A stretch of 64,000 nucleotides of DNA from Acanthococcus lagerstroemiae. Taxonomy: Eukaryota; Arthropoda; Insecta; Hemiptera; Eriococcidae. The DNA is taken from NCBI GenBank assembly GCA_031841125.1, contig CM063111.1, positions 42,482,955-42,546,954 on the forward strand, read 5' to 3'. The notes beneath the pieces are model-generated. The model ran no database searches. It was given only the letters and a program-made list of their open reading frames with translations, and was not told the DNA's origin. A program made the position numbers and the translations under genes. Of this stretch, positions 35,001 through 50,139 are shown in pieces (position 1 is the first letter of the stretch; each line of letters opens with the position of its first letter).

Positions 35001-38000
35001 AATTTTCGTTCGGCGTTCGTTCCTTGCTTCAAACTTCCATCACCATTATTCATGCGCGAATCGGTTTGAATATTTCGTATGAGGGTAACATTTTGTTTTC
35101 AAATTTTCAAACCGCATTTCCCTAGCTCCCCCCAGTCCGGAAATTTTCGCATTTTATTAGTTCCCCCCAGGAAATTTAGCGAATTCGAAAACGTCAATTG
35201 GTGTAGATTGTATTGCATATTCGACGAGTTGAAGGCATAATAAATTATTCGAAAATTCGATGGCGTGTGGACGAAATTAATAACGGTAATGTGGTGACGC
35301 CTTCAACGCGTTGAGTATGCCATTTCATCAACCGGAATTGCCGTTTTCCAAATCTCATATTTCCTGGGGCGAACTGATAAAATGCGAAAATCTCGCAATT
35401 GGGGGCCTCTACCGCGAATCTTTTTGAATGTTCCGTAAGAGGGCATCATTTTGATTTCAAATTTTCAAACCGCATTTCCCTAGCTCCCCCCAGTCCGGAA
35501 ATTTTCGCATTTTATTAGTTCCCCCCAGGAAATTTAGCGAATTCGAAAACGTCAATTGGTGTAGATTGTATTGCATATTCGACGAGTTGAAGGCATAATA
35601 AATTATTCGAAAATTCGATGGCGTGTGGACGAAATTAATAACGGTAATGTGGTGACGCCTTCAACGCGTTGAGTATGCCATTTCATCAACCGGAATTGCC
35701 GTTTTCCAAATCTCATATTTCCTGGGGCGAACTGATAAAATGCGAAAATCTCGCAATTGGGGGCCTCTACCGCGAATCTTTTTGAATGTTCCGTAAGAGG
35801 GCATCATTTTGATTTCAAATTTTCAAACCGCATTTCCCTAGCTCCCCCCAGTCCGGAAATTTTCGCATTTTATTAGTTCCCCCCAGGAAATTTAGCGAAT
35901 TCGAAAACGTCAATTGGTGTAGATTGTATTGCATATTCGACGAGTTGAAGGCATAATAAATTATTCGAAAATTCGATGGCGTGTGGACGAAATTAATAAC
36001 GGTAATGTGGTGACGCCTTCAACGCGTTGAGTATGCCATTTCATCTACCGGAATTGACGTTTTCAAAATCTCCAATTTCCTGGGGCGAACTGATAAAATG
36101 CGAAAATCTCGCGATTGGGGGCAGCTACCGCGAATCTTTTTGAATGTTCCGTAAGAGGGCATCATTTTGATTTCAAATTTTCAAACCGCATTCCCCTAGC
36201 TCCCCCCAGTCCGGAGATTTTCGCATTTTATTAGTTCCCCCCAGGAAATTTAGCGAATTCGAAAACGTCAATTGGTGTAGATTGTATTGCATATTCGACG
36301 AGTTGAAGGCATAATAAATTATTCGAAAATTCGATGGCGTGTGGACGAAATTAATAACGGTAATGTGGTGACGCCTTCAACGCGTTGAGTATGCCATTTC
36401 ATCTACCGGAATTGACGTTTTCAAAATCTCCAATTTCCTGGGGCGAACTGATAAAATGCGAAAATCTCGCGATTGGGGGCAGCTACCGCGAATCTTTTTG
36501 AATGTTCCGTAAGAGGGCATCATTTTGATTTCAAATTTTCAAACCGCATTTCCCTAGCTCCCCCCAGTCCGGAAATTTTCGCATTTTATTAGTTCCCCCC
36601 AGGAAATTTAGCGAATTCGAAAACGTCAATTGGTGTAGATTGTATTGCATATTCGACGAGTTGAAGGCATAATAAATTATTCGAAAATTCGATGGCGTGT
36701 GGACGAAATTAATAACGGTAATGTGGTGACGCCTTCAACGCGTTGAGTATGCCATTTCATCTACCGGAATTGACGTTTTCAAAATCTCCAATTTCCTGGG
36801 GCGAACTGATAAAATGCGAAAATCTCGCGATTGGGGGCAGCTACCGCGAATCTTTTTGAATGTTCCGTAAGAGGGCATCATTTTGATTTCAAATTTTCAA
36901 ACCGCATTTCCCTAGCTCCCCCCAGTCCGGAAATTTTCGCATTTTATTAGTTCCCCCCAGGAAATTTAGCGAATTCGAAAACGTCAATTGGTGTAGATTG
37001 TATTGCATATTCGACGAGTTGAAGGCATAATAAATTATTCGAAAATTCGATGGCGTGTGGACGAAATTAATAACGGTAATGTGGTGACGCCTTCAACGCG
37101 TTGAGTATGCCATTTCATCTACCGGAATTGCCGTTTTCCAAATCTCATATTTCCTGGGGCGAACTGATAAAATGCGAAAATCTCGCGATTGGGGGCCTCT
37201 ACCGCGAATCTTTTTGAATGTTCCGTAAGAGGGCATCATTTTGATTTCAAATTTTCAAACCGCATTTCCCTAGCTCCCCCCAGTCCGGAAATTTTCGCAT
37301 TTTATTAGTTCCCCCCAGGAAATTTAGCGAATTCGAAAACGTCAATTGGTGTAGATTGTATTGCATATTCGACGAGTTGAAGGCATAATAAATTATTCGA
37401 AAATTCGATGGCGTGTGGACGAAATTAATAACGGTAATGTGGTGACGCCTTCAACGCGTTGAGTATGCCATTTCATCAACCGGAATTGCCGTTTTCCAAA
37501 TCTCATATTTCCTGGGGCGAACTGATAAAATGCGAAAATCTCGCGATTGGGGGCCTCTACCGCGAATCTTTTTGAATGTTCCGTAAGAGGGCATCATTTT
37601 GATTTCAAATTTTCAAACCGCATTTCCCTAGCTCCCCCCAGTCCGGAAATTTTCGCATTTTATTAGTTCCCCCCAGGAAATTTAGCGAATTCGAAAACGT
37701 CAATTGGTGTAGATTGTATTGCATATTCGACGAGTTGAAGGCATAATAAATTATTCGAAAATTCGATGGCGTGTGGACGAAATTAATAACGGTAATGTGG
37801 TGACGCCTTCAACGCGTTGAGTATGCCATTTCATCTACCGGAATTGACGTTTTCCAAATCTCAATTTCCTGGGGCGAACTGATAAAATGCGAAAATCTCG
37901 CGATTGGGGGCAGCTACCGCGAATCTTTTTGAATGTTCCGTAAGAGGGCATCATTTTGATTTCAAATTTTCAAACCGCATTTCCCTAGCTCCCCCCAGTC

Positions 38001-41000
38001 CGGAAATTTTCGCATTTTATTAGTTCCCCCCAGGAAATTTAGCGAATTCGAAAACGTCAATTGGTGTAGATTGTATTGCATATTCGACGAGTTGAAGGCA
38101 TAATAAATTATTCGAAAATTCGATGGCGTGTGGACGAAATTAATAACGGTAATGTGGTGACGCCTTCAACGCGTTGAGTATGCCATTTCATCTACCGGAA
38201 TTGACGTTTTCAAAATCTCCAATTTCCTGGGGCGAACTGATAAAATGCGAAAATCTCGCGATTGGGGGCAGCTACCGCGAATCTTTTTGAATGTTCCGTA
38301 AGAGGGCATCATTTTGATTTCAAATTTTCAAACCGCATTTCCCTAGCTCCCCCCAGTCCGGAAATTTTCGCATTTTATTAGTTCCCCCCAGGAAATTTAG
38401 CGAATTCGAAAACGTCAATTGGTGTAGATTGTATTGCATATTCGACGAGTTGAAGGCATAATAAATTATTCGAAAATTCGATGGCGTGTGGACGAAATTA
38501 ATAACGGTAATGTGGTGACGCCTTCAACGCGTTGAGTATGCCATTTCATCTACCGGAATTGACGTTTTCCAAATCTCCAATTTCCTGGGGCGAACTGATA
38601 AAATGCGAAAATCTCGCGATTGGGGGCAGCTACCGCGAATCTTTTTGAATGTTCCGTAAGGGGGCATCATTTTGATTTCAAATTTTCAAACCGCATTTCC
38701 CTAGCTCCCCCCAGTCCGGAAATTTTCGCATTTTATTAGTTCCCCCCAGGAAATTTAGCGAATTCGAAAACGTCAATTGGTGTAGATTGTATTGCATATT
38801 CGACGAGTTGAAGGCATAATAAATTATTCGAAAATTCGATGGCGTGTGGACGAAATTAATAACGGTAATGTGGTGACGCCTTCAACGCGTTGAGTATGCC
38901 ATTTCATCTACCGGAATTGACGTTTTCCAAATCTCCAATTTCCTGGGGCGAACTGATAAAATGCGAAAATCTCGCGATTGGGGGCCGCTACCGCGAATCT
39001 TTTTGAATGTTCCGTAAGAGGGCATCATTTTGATTTCAAATTTTCAAACCGCATTTCCCTAGCTCCCCCCAGTCCGGAAATTTTCGCATTTTATTAGTTC
39101 CCCCCAGGAAATTTAGCGAATTCGAAAACGTCAATTGGTGTAGATTGTATTGCATATTCGACGAGTTGAAGGCATAATAAATTATTCGAAAATTCGATGG
39201 CGTGTGGACGAAATTAATAACGGCAATGTGGTGACGCCTTCAACGCGTTGAGTATGCCATTTCATCTACCGGAATTGACGTTTTCAAAATCTCCAATTTC
39301 CTGGGGCGAACTGATAAAATGCGAAAATCTCGCGATTGGGGGCAGCTACCGCGAATCTTTTTGAATGTTCCGTAAGGGGCATCATTTTGATTTCAAATTT
39401 TCAAACCGCATTTCCCTAGCTCCCCCCAGTCCGGAAATTTTCGCATTTTATTAGTTCCCCCCAGGAAATTTAGCGAATTCGAAAACGTCAATTGGTGTAG
39501 ATTGTATTGCATATTCGACGAGTTGAAGGCATAATAAATTATTCGAAAATTCGATGGCGTGTGGACGAAATTAATAACGGTAATGTGGTGACGCCTTCAA
39601 CGCGTTGAGTATGCCATTTCATCTACCGGAATTGACGTTTTCCAAATCTCCAATTTCCTGGGGCGAACTGATAAAATGCGAGAATCTCGCAATTGGGGGC
39701 AGCTACTTTTGAATGTTCCGTAAGGGGGCATCATTTTGATTTCAAATTTTCAAACCGCATTTCCCTAGCTCCCCCCAGTCCGGAAATTTTCGCATTTTAT
39801 TAGTTCCCCCCAGGAAATTTAGCGAATTCGAAAACGTCAATTGGTGTAGATTGTATTGCATATTCGACGAGTTGAAGGCATAATAAATTATTCGAAAATT
39901 CGATGGCGTGTGGACGAAATTAATAACGGTAATGTGGTGACGCCTTCAACGCGTTGAGTATGCCATTTCATCTACCGGAATTGACGTTTTCCAAATCTCC
40001 AATTTCCTGGGGCGAACTGATAAAATGCGAAAATCTCGCGATTGGGGGCCGCTACCGCGAATCTTTTTGAATGTTCCGTAAGAGGGCATCATTTTGATTT
40101 CAAATTTTCAAACCGCATTTCCCTAGCTCCCCCCGTCCGGAAATTTTCGCATTTTATTAGTTCCCCCCAGGAAATTTAGCGAATTCGAAAACGTCAATTG
40201 GTGTAGATTGTATTGCATATTCGACGAGTTGAAGGCATAATAAATTATTCGAAAATTCGATGGCGTGTGGACGAAATTAATAACGGTAATGTGGTGACGC
40301 CTTCAACGCGTTGAGTATGCCATTTCATCTACCGGAATTGACGTTTTCAAAATCTCCAATTTCCTGGGGCGAACTGATAAAATGCGAAAATCTCGCGATT
40401 GGGGGCCGCTACCGCGAATCTTTTTGAATGTTCCGTAAGAGGGCATCATTTTGATTTCAAATTTTCAAACCGCATTTCCCTAGCTTTCCCCAGTCCGGAA
40501 ATTTTCGCATTTTATTAGTTCCCCCCAGGAAATTTAGCGAATTCGAAAACGTCAATTGGTGTAGATTGTATTGCATATTCGACGAGTTGAAGGCATAATA
40601 AATTATTCGAAAATTCGATGGCGTGTGGACGAAATTAATAACGGTAATGTGGTGACGCCTTCAACGCGTTGAGTATGCCATTTCATCTACCGGAATTGAC
40701 GTTTTCCAAATCTCCAATTTCCTGGGGCGAACTGATAAAATGCGAAAATCTCGCGATTGGGGGCCGCTACCGCGAATCTTTTTGAATGTTCCGTAAGAGG
40801 GCATCATTTTGATTTCAAATTTTCAAACCGCATTTCCCTAGCTCCCCCCAGTCCGGAAATTTTCGCATTTTATTAGTTCCCCCCAGGAAATTTAGCGAAT
40901 TCGAAAACGTCAATTGGTGTAGATTGTATTGCATATTCGACGAGTTGAAGGCATAATAAATTATTCGAAAATTCGATGGCGTGTGGACGAAATTAATAAC

Positions 41001-41180
41001 GGTAATGTGGTGACGCCTTCAACGCGTTGAGTATGCCATTTCATCTACCGGAATTGACGTTTTCAAAATCTCCAATTTCCTGGGGCGAACTGATAAAATG
41101 CGAAAATCTCGCGATTGGGGGCAGCTACCGCGAATCTTTTTGAATGTTCCGTAAGAGGGCATCATTTTGATTTCAAATTT

Positions 41181-41538
41181 TCAAACCGCATTTCCCTAGC
41201 TCCCCCCAGTCCGGAAATTTTCGCATTTTATTAGTTCCCCCCAGGAAATTTAGCGAATTCGAAAACGTCAATTGGTGTAGATTGTATTGCATATTCGACG
41301 AGTTGAAGGCATAATAAATTATTCGAAAATTCGATGGCGTGTGGACGAAATTAATAACGGTAATGTGGTGACGCCTTCAACGCGTTGAGTATGCCATTTC
41401 ATCTACCGGAATTGACGTTTTCAAAATCTCCAATTTCCTGGGGCGAACTGATAAAATGCGAAAATCTCGCGATTGGGGGCAGCTACCGCGAATCTTTTTG
41501 AATGTTCCGTAAGAGGGCATCATTTTGATTTCAAATTT
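41181..41538. repeat. Representative satellite monomer: two inverted arms of about 130 bp
   Basis: Arm A (41181-41310) and the reverse complement of arm B (41373-41501) align along their whole length. About 100 of 130 positions match by hand count, with one indel. Shared blocks include tagct-ccccc, attttcgcattttat, ccccaggaaatt, gaaaacgtcaatt and gttgaaggc. Spacers are 62 bp (41311-41372) and 37 bp (41502-41538), so the monomer is an inverted dimer of a 179-bp ancestor. Arm B carries the perfect palindrome tcaacgcgttga; arm A has the decayed tcgacgagttga. Confidence 0.93.
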
Positions 41539-44516
41539 TCAAACCGCATTTCCCTAGCTCCCCCCAGTCCGGAAATTTTCGCATTTTATTAGTTCCCCCC
41601 AGGAAATTTAGCGAATTCGAAAACGTCAATTGGTGTAGATTGTATTGCATATTCGACGAGTTGAAGGCATAATAAATTATTCGAAAATTCGATGGCGTGT
41701 GGACGAAATTAATAACGGTAATGTGGTGACGCCTTCAACGCGTTGAGTATGCCATTTCATCTACCGGAATTGACGTTTTCCAAATCTCCAATTTCCTGGG
41801 GCGAACTGATAAAATGCGAAAATCTCGCGATTGGGGGCCGCTACCGCGAATCTTTTTGAATGTTCCGTAAGAGGGCATCATTTTGATTTCAAATTTTCAA
41901 ACCGCATTTCCCTAGCTCCCCCCAGTCCGGAAATTTTCGCATTTTATTAGTTCCCCCCAGGAAATTTAGCGAATTCGAAAACGTCAATTGGTGTAGATTG
42001 TATTGCATATTCGACGAGTTGAAGGCATAATAAATTATTCGAAAATTCGATGGCGTGTGGACGAAATTAATAACGGTAATGTGGTGACGCCTTCAACGCG
42101 TTGAGTATGCCATTTCATCTACCGGAATTGACGTTTTCAAAATCTCCAATTTCCTGGGGCGAACTGATAAAATGCGAAAATCTCGCGATTGGGGGCAGCT
42201 ACCGCGAATCTTTTTGAATGTTCCGTAAGAGGGCATCATTTTGATTTCAAATTTTCAAACCGCATTTCCCTAGCTCCCCCCAGTCCGGAAATTTTCGCAT
42301 TTTATTAGTTCCCCCCAGGAAATTTAGCGAATTCGAAAACGTCAATTGGTGTAGATTGTATTGCATATTCGACGAGTTGAAGGCATAATAAATTATTCGA
42401 AAATTCGATGGCGTGTGGACGAAATTAATAACGGTAATGTGGTGACGCCTTCAACGCGTTGAGTATGCCATTTCATCTACCGGAATTGACGTTTTCCAAA
42501 TCTCCAATTTCCTGGGGCGAACTGATAAAATGCGAAAATCTCGCGATTGGGGGCAGCTACCGCGAATCTTTTTGAATGTTCCGTAAGAGGGCATCATTTT
42601 GATTTCAAATTTTCAAACCGCATTTCCCTAGCTCCCCCCAGTCCGGAAATTTTCGCATTTTATTAGTTCCCCCCAGGAAATTTAGCGAATTCGAAAACGT
42701 CAATTGGTGTAGATTGTATTGCATATTCGACGAGTTGAAGGCATAATAAATTATTCGAAAATTCGATGGCGTGTGGACGAAATTAATAACGGTAATGTGG
42801 TGACGCCTTCAACGCGTTGAGTATGCCATTTCATCTACCGGAATTGACGTTTTCAAAATCTCCAATTTCCTGGGGCGAACTGATAAAATGCGAAAATCTC
42901 GCGATTGGGGGCAGCTACCGCGAATCTTTTTGAATGTTCCGTAAGAGGGCATCATTTTGATTTCAAATTTTCAAACCGCATTTCCCTAGCTCCCCCCAGT
43001 CCGGAAATTTTCGCATTTTATTAGTTCCCCCCAGGAAATTTAGCGAATTCGAAAACGTCAATTGGTGTAGATTGTATTGCATATTCGACGAGTTGAAGGC
43101 ATAATAAATTATTCGAAAATTCGATGGCGTGTGGACGAAATTAATAACGGTAATGTGGTGACGCCTTCAACGCGTTGAGTATGCCATTTCATCTACCGGA
43201 ATTGACGTTTTCCAAATCTCCAATTTCCTGGGGCGAACTGATAAAATGCGAAAATCTCGCGATTGGGGGCAGCTACCGCGAATCTTTTTGAATGTTCCGT
43301 AAGAGGGCATCATTTTGATTTCAAATTTTCAAACCGCATTTCCCTAGCTCCCCCCAGTCCGGAAATTTTCGCATTTTATTAGTTCCCCCCAGGAAATTTA
43401 GCGAATTCGAAAACGTCAATTGGTGTAGATTGTATTGCATATTCGACGAGTTGAAGGCATAATAAATTATTCGAAAATTCGATGGCGTGTGGACGAAATT
43501 AATAACGGTAATGTGGTGACGCCTTCAACGCGTTGAGTATGCCATTTCATCTACCGGAATTGACGTTTTCAAAATCTCCAATTTCCTGGGGCGAACTGAT
43601 AAAATGCGAAAATCTCGCGATTGGGGGCAGCTACCGCGAATCTTTTTGAATGTTCCGTAAGAGGGCATCATTTTGATTTCAAATTTTCAAACCGCATTTC
43701 CCTAGCTCCCCCCAGTCCGGAAATTTTCGCATTTTATTAGTTCCCCCCAGGAAATTTAGCGAATTCGAAAACGTCAATTGGTGTAGATTGTATTGCATAT
43801 TCGACGAGTTGAAGGCATAATAAATTATTCGAAAATTCGATGGCGTGTGGACGAAATTAATAACGGTAATGTGGTGACGCCTTCAACGCGTTGAGTATGC
43901 CATTTCATCTACCGGAATTGACGTTTTCAAAATCTCCAATTTCCTGGGGCGAACTGATAAAATGCGAAAATCTCGCGATTGGGGGCAGCTACCGCGAATC
44001 TTTTTGAATGTTCCGTAAGAGGGCATCATTTTGATTTCAAATTTTCAAACCGCATTTCCCTAGCTCCCCCCAGTCCGGAAATTTTCGCATTTTATTAGTT
44101 CCCCCCAGGAAATTTAGCGAATTCGAAAACGTCAATTGGTGTAGATTGTATTGCATATTCGACGAGTTGAAGGCATAATAAATTATTCGAAAATTCGATG
44201 GCGTGTGGACGAAATTAATAACGGTAATGTGGTGACGCCTTCAACGCGTTGAGTATGCCATTTCATCTACCGGAATTGACGTTTTCCAAATCTCCAATTT
44301 CCTGGGGCGAACTGATAAAATGCGAAAATCTCGCGATTGGGGGCAGCTACCGCGAATCTTTTTGAATGTTCCGTAAGAGGGCATCATTTTGATTTCAAAT
44401 TTTCAAACCGCATTTCCCTAGCTCCCCCCAGTCCGGAAATTTTCGCATTTTATTAGTTCCCCCCAGGAAATTTAGCGAATTCGAAAACGTCAATTGGTGT
44501 AGATTGTATTGCATAT

Positions 44517-45900
44517 TCGACAAGTGGAAGGCATAATAAATTATTCGAAAATTCGATGGCGTGTGGACGAAAATAATTAAGGGAATGTGGTGACGCCTTC
44601 AACGCGTTGAGTATGCCATTTCATCTACCGGAATTGACGTTTTCAAAATTTCCAATTTCCTGGGGCGAACTGATAAAATGCGAAAATGTCGCGATTGGGG
44701 GCAGCTACCGCGAATCTTTTTGAATGTTCCGTAAGAGGGCATCATTTTGATTTCAAATTTTCAAACCGCATTCCCCTAGCTCCCCCCAGTCCGGAGATTT
44801 TCGCATTTTATTAGTTCCCCCCAGGAAATTTAGCGAATATGAAAACGACAATTGGTGTAGATTGTATTGCATATTCGACAAGTGGAAGGCATAATAAATT
44901 ATTCGAAAATTCGATGGCGTGTGGACGAAATTAATAACGGTAATGTGGTGACGCCTTCAACGCGTTGAGTATGCCATTTCATCTACCGGAATTGACGTTT
45001 TCAAAATCTCTAATTTCCTGGGGCGAACTGATAAAATGCGAAAATCTCGCGATTGGGGGCAGCTACCGCGAATCTTTTTGAATGTTCCGTAAGAGGGCAT
45101 CATTTTGATTTCAAATTTTCAAACCGCATTCCCCTAGCTCCCCCCAGTCCGGAGATTTTCGCATTTTATTAGTTCCCCCCAGGAAATTTAGCGAATATGA
45201 AAACAACAATTGGTGTAGATTGTATTGCATATTCGACAAGTTGAAGGCATAATAAATTACTCGAAAATTTAATGGCTTGTGGACGAAATTAATAACGGTA
45301 ATGTGGTGACGCCTTCAACGCGTTGAGTATGCCATTTCATCTACCGGAATTGACGTTTTCAAAATCTCCAATTTCCTGGGGCGAACTGATAAAATGCGAA
45401 AATGTCGCGATTGGGGGCAGCTACCGCGAATCTTTTTGAATGTTCCGTAAGAGGGCATCATTTTGATTTCAAATTTTCAAACCGCATTCCCCTAGCTCCC
45501 CCCAGTCCGGAGATTTTCGCATTTTATTAGTTCCCCCCAGGAAATTTAGCGAATATGAAAACGACAATTGGTGTAGATTGTATTGCATATTCGACAAGTG
45601 GAAGGCATAATAAATTATTCGAAAATTCGATGGCGTGTGGACGAAATTAATAACGGTAATGTGGTGACGCCTTCAACGCGTTGAGTATGCCATTTCATCT
45701 ACCGGAATTGACGTTTTCAAAATCTCTAATTTCCTGGGGCGAACTGATAAAATGCGAAAATCTCGCGATTGGGGGCAGCTACCGCGAATCTTTTTGAATG
45801 TTCCGTAAGAGGGCATCATTTTGATTTCAAATTTTCAAACCGCATTGCCCTAGCTCCCCCCAGTCCGGAGATTTTCGCATTTTATTAGTTCCCCCCAGGA
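44517..45900. repeat. Variant satellite subfamily, block 1
   Basis: About four consecutive monomers share linked changes: cattcccctag for catttccctag, ggagattttcg for ggaaattttcg, gaatatgaaaacgacaa for gaattcgaaaacgtcaa, and gacaagtggaagg for gacgagttgaagg. They lack the EcoRI site. One monomer (about 45180-45300) has extra changes (tactcgaaaatttaatggct). Confidence 0.9.
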
Positions 45901-48900
45901 AATTTAGCGAATTCGAAAACGTCAATTGGTGTAGATTGTATTGCATATTCGACGAGTTGAAGGCATAATAAATTATTCGAAAATTCGATGGCGTGTGGAC
46001 GAAATTAATAACGGTAATGTGGTGACGCCTTCAACGCGTTGAGTATGCCATTTCATCTACCGGAATTGACGTTTTCCAAATCTCCAATTTCCTGGGGCGA
46101 ACTGATAAAATGCGAAAATCTCGCGATTGGGGGCAGCTACCGCGAATCTTTTTGAATGTTCCGTAAGAGGGCATCATTTTGATTTCAAATTTTCAAACCG
46201 CATTTCCCTAGCTCCCCCCAGTCCGGAAATTTTCGCATTTTATTAGTTCCCCCCAGGAAATTTAGCGAATTCGAAAACGTCAATTGGTGTAGATTGTATT
46301 GCATATTCGACGAGTTGAAGGCATAATAAATTATTCGAAAATTCGATGGCGTGTGGACGAAATTAATAACGGTAATGTGGTGACGCCTTCAACGCGTTGA
46401 GTATGCCATTTCATCTACCGGAATTGACGTTTTCCAAATCTCCAATTTCCTGGGGCGAACTGATAAAATGCGAAAATCTCGCGATTGGGGGCAGCTACCG
46501 CGAATCTTTTTGAATGTTCCGTAAGAGGGCATCATTTTGATTTCAAATTTTCAAACCGCATTTCCCTAGCTCCCCCCAGTCCGGAAATTTTCGCATTTTA
46601 TTAGTTCCCCCCAGGAAATTTAGCGAATTCGAAAACGTCAATTGGTGTAGATTGTATTGCATATTCGACGAGTTGAAGGCATAATAAATTATTCGAAAAT
46701 TCGATGGCGTGTGGACGAAATTAATAACGGTAATGTGGTGACGCCTTCAACGCGTTGAGTATGCCATTTCATCTACCGGAATTGACGTTTTCCAAATCTC
46801 CAATTTCCTGGGGCGAACTGATAAAATGCGAAAATCTCGCGATTGGGGGCAGCTACCGCGAATCTTTTTGAATGTTCCGTAAGAGGGCATCATTTTGATT
46901 TCAAATTTTCAAACCGCATTTCCCTAGCTCCCCCCAGTCCGGAAATTTTCGCATTTTATTAGTTCCCCCCAGGAAATTTAGCGAATTCGAAAACGTCAAT
47001 TGGTGTAGATTGTATTGCATATTCGACGAGTTGAAGGCATAATAAATTATTCGAAAATTCGATGGCGTGTGGACGAAATTAATAACGGTAATGTGGTGAC
47101 GCCTTCAACGCGTTGAGTATGCCATTTCATCTACCGGAATTGACGTTTTCAAAATCTCCAATTTCCTGGGGCGAACTGATAAAATGCGAAAATCTCGCGA
47201 TTGGGGGCAGCTACCGCGAATCTTTTTGAATGTTCCGTAAGAGGGCATCATTTTGATTTCAAATTTTCAAACCGCATTTCCCTAGCTCCCCCCAGTCCGG
47301 AAATTTTCGCATTTTATTAGTTCCCCCCAGGAAATTTAGCGAATTCGAAAACGTCAATTGGTGTAGATTGTATTGCATATTCGACGAGTTGAAGGCATAA
47401 TAAATTATTCGAAAATTCGATGGCGTGTGGACGAAATTAATAACGGTAATGTGGTGACGCCTTCAACGCGTTGAGTATGCCATTTCATCTACCGGAATTG
47501 ACGTTTTCAAAATCTCCAATTTCCTGGGGCGAACTGATAAAATGCGAAAATCTCGCGATTGGGGGCAGCTACCGCGAATCTTTTTGAATGTTCCGTAAGA
47601 GGGCATCATTTTGATTTCAAATTTTCAAACCGCATTTCCCTAGCTCCCCCCAGTCCGGAAATTTTCGCATTTTATTAGTTCCCCCCAGGAAATTTAGCGA
47701 ATTCGAAAACGTCAATTGGTGTAGATTGTATTGCATATTCGACGAGTTGAAGGCATAATAAATTATTCGAAAATTCGATGGCGTGTGGACGAAATTAATA
47801 ACGGTAATGTGGTGACGCCTTCAACGCGTTGAGTATGCCATTTCATCTACCGGAATTGACGTTTTCAAAATCTCCAATTTCCTGGGGCGAACTGATAAAA
47901 TGCGAAAATCTCGCGATTGGGGGCAGCTACCGCGAATCTTTTTGAATGTTCCGTAAGAGGGCATCATTTTGATTTCAAATTTTCAAACCGCATTTCCCTA
48001 GCTCCCCCCAGTCCGGAAATTTTCGCATTTTATTAGTTCCCCCCAGGAAATTTAGCGAATTCGAAAACGTCAATTGGTGTAGATTGTATTGCATATTCGA
48101 CGAGTTGAAGGCATAATAAATTATTCGAAAATTCGATGGCGTGTGGACGAAATTAATAACGGTAATGTGGTGACGCCTTCAACGCGTTGAGTATGCCATT
48201 TCATCTACCGGAATTGACGTTTTCCAAATCTCCAATTTCCTGGGGCGAACTGATAAAATGCGAAAATCTCGCGATTGGGGGCAGCTACCGCGAATCTTTT
48301 TGAATGTTCCGTAAGAGGGCATCATTTTGATTTCAAATTTTCAAACCGCATTTCCCTAGCTCCCCCCAGTCCGGAAATTTTCGCATTTTATTAGTTCCCC
48401 CCAGGAAATTTAGCGAATTCGAAAACGTCAATTGGTGTAGATTGTATTGCATATTCGACGAGTTGAAGGCATAATAAATTATTCGAAAATTCGATGGCGT
48501 GTGGACGAAATTAATAACGGTAATGTGGTGACGCCTTCAACGCGTTGAGTATGCCATTTCATCTACCGGAATTGACGTTTTCCAAATCTCCAATTTCCTG
48601 GGGCGAACTGATAAAATGCGAAAATCTCGCGATTGGGGGCAGCTACCGCGAATCTTTTTGAATGTTCCGTAAGAGGGCATCATTTTGATTTCAAATTTTC
48701 AAACCGCATTTCCCTAGCTCCCCCCAGTCCGGAAATTTTCGCATTTTATTAGTTCCCCCCAGGAAATTTAGCGAATTCGAAAACGTCAATTGGTGTAGAT
48801 TGTATTGCATATTCGACGAGTTGAAGGCATAATAAATTATTCGAAAATTCGATGGCGTGTGGACGAAATTAATAACGGTAATGTGGTGACGCCTTCAACG

Positions 48901-50139
48901 CGTTGAGTATGCCATTTCATCTACCGGAATTGACGTTTTCAAAATCTCCAATTTCCTGGGGCGAACTGATAAAATGCGAAAATCTCGCGATTGGGGGCAG
49001 CTACCGCGAATCTTTTTGAATGTTCCGTAAGAGGGCATCATTTTGATTTCAAATTTTCAAACCGCATTTCCCTAGCTCCCCCCAGTCCGGAAATTTTCGC
49101 ATTTTATTAGTTCCCCCCAGGAAATTTAGCGAATTCGAAAACGTCAATTGGTGTAGATTGTATTGCATATTCGACGAGTTGAAGGCATAATAAATTATTC
49201 GAAAATTCGATGGCGTGTGGACGAAATTAATAACGGTAATGTGGTGACGCCTTCAACGCGTTGAGTATGCCATTTCATCTACCGGAATTGACGTTTTCAA
49301 AATCTCCAATTTCCTGGGGCGAACTGATAAAATGCGAAAATCTCGCGATTGGGGGCAGCTACCGCGAATCTTTTTGAATGTTCCGTAAGGGGGCATCATT
49401 TTGATTTCAAATTTTCAAACCGCATTTCCCTAGCTCCCCCCAGTCCGGAAATTTTCGCATTTTATTAGTTCCCCCCAGGAAATTTAGCGAATTCGAAAAC
49501 GTCAATTGGTGTAGATTGTATTGCATATTCGACGAGTTGAAGGCATAATAAATTATTCGAAAATTCGATGGCGTGTGGACGAAATTAATAACGGTAATGT
49601 GGTGACGCCTTCAACGCGTTGAGTATGCCATTTCATCTACCGGAATTGACGTTTTCCAAATCTCCAATTTCCTGGGGCGAACTGATAAAATGCGAAAATC
49701 TCGCGATTGGGGGCAGCTACCGCGAATCTTTTTGAATGTTCCGTAAGAGGGCATCATTTTGATTTCAAATTTTCAAACCGCATTTCCCTAGCTCCCCCCA
49801 GTCCGGAAATTTTCGCATTTTATTAGTTCCCCCCAGGAAATTTAGCGAATTCGAAAACGTCAATTGGTGTAGATTGTATTGCATATTCGACGAGTTGAAG
49901 GCATAATAAATTATTCGAAAATTCGATGGCGTGTGGACGAAATTAATAACGGTAATGTGGTGACGCCTTCAACGCGTTGAGTATGCCATTTCATCTACCG
50001 GAATTGACGTTTTCCAAATCTCCAATTTCCTGGGGCGAACTGATAAAATGCGAAAATCTCGCGATTGGGGGCAGCTACCGCGAATCTTTTTGAATGTTCC
50101 GTAAGAGGGCATCATTTTGATTTCAAATTTTCAAACCGC

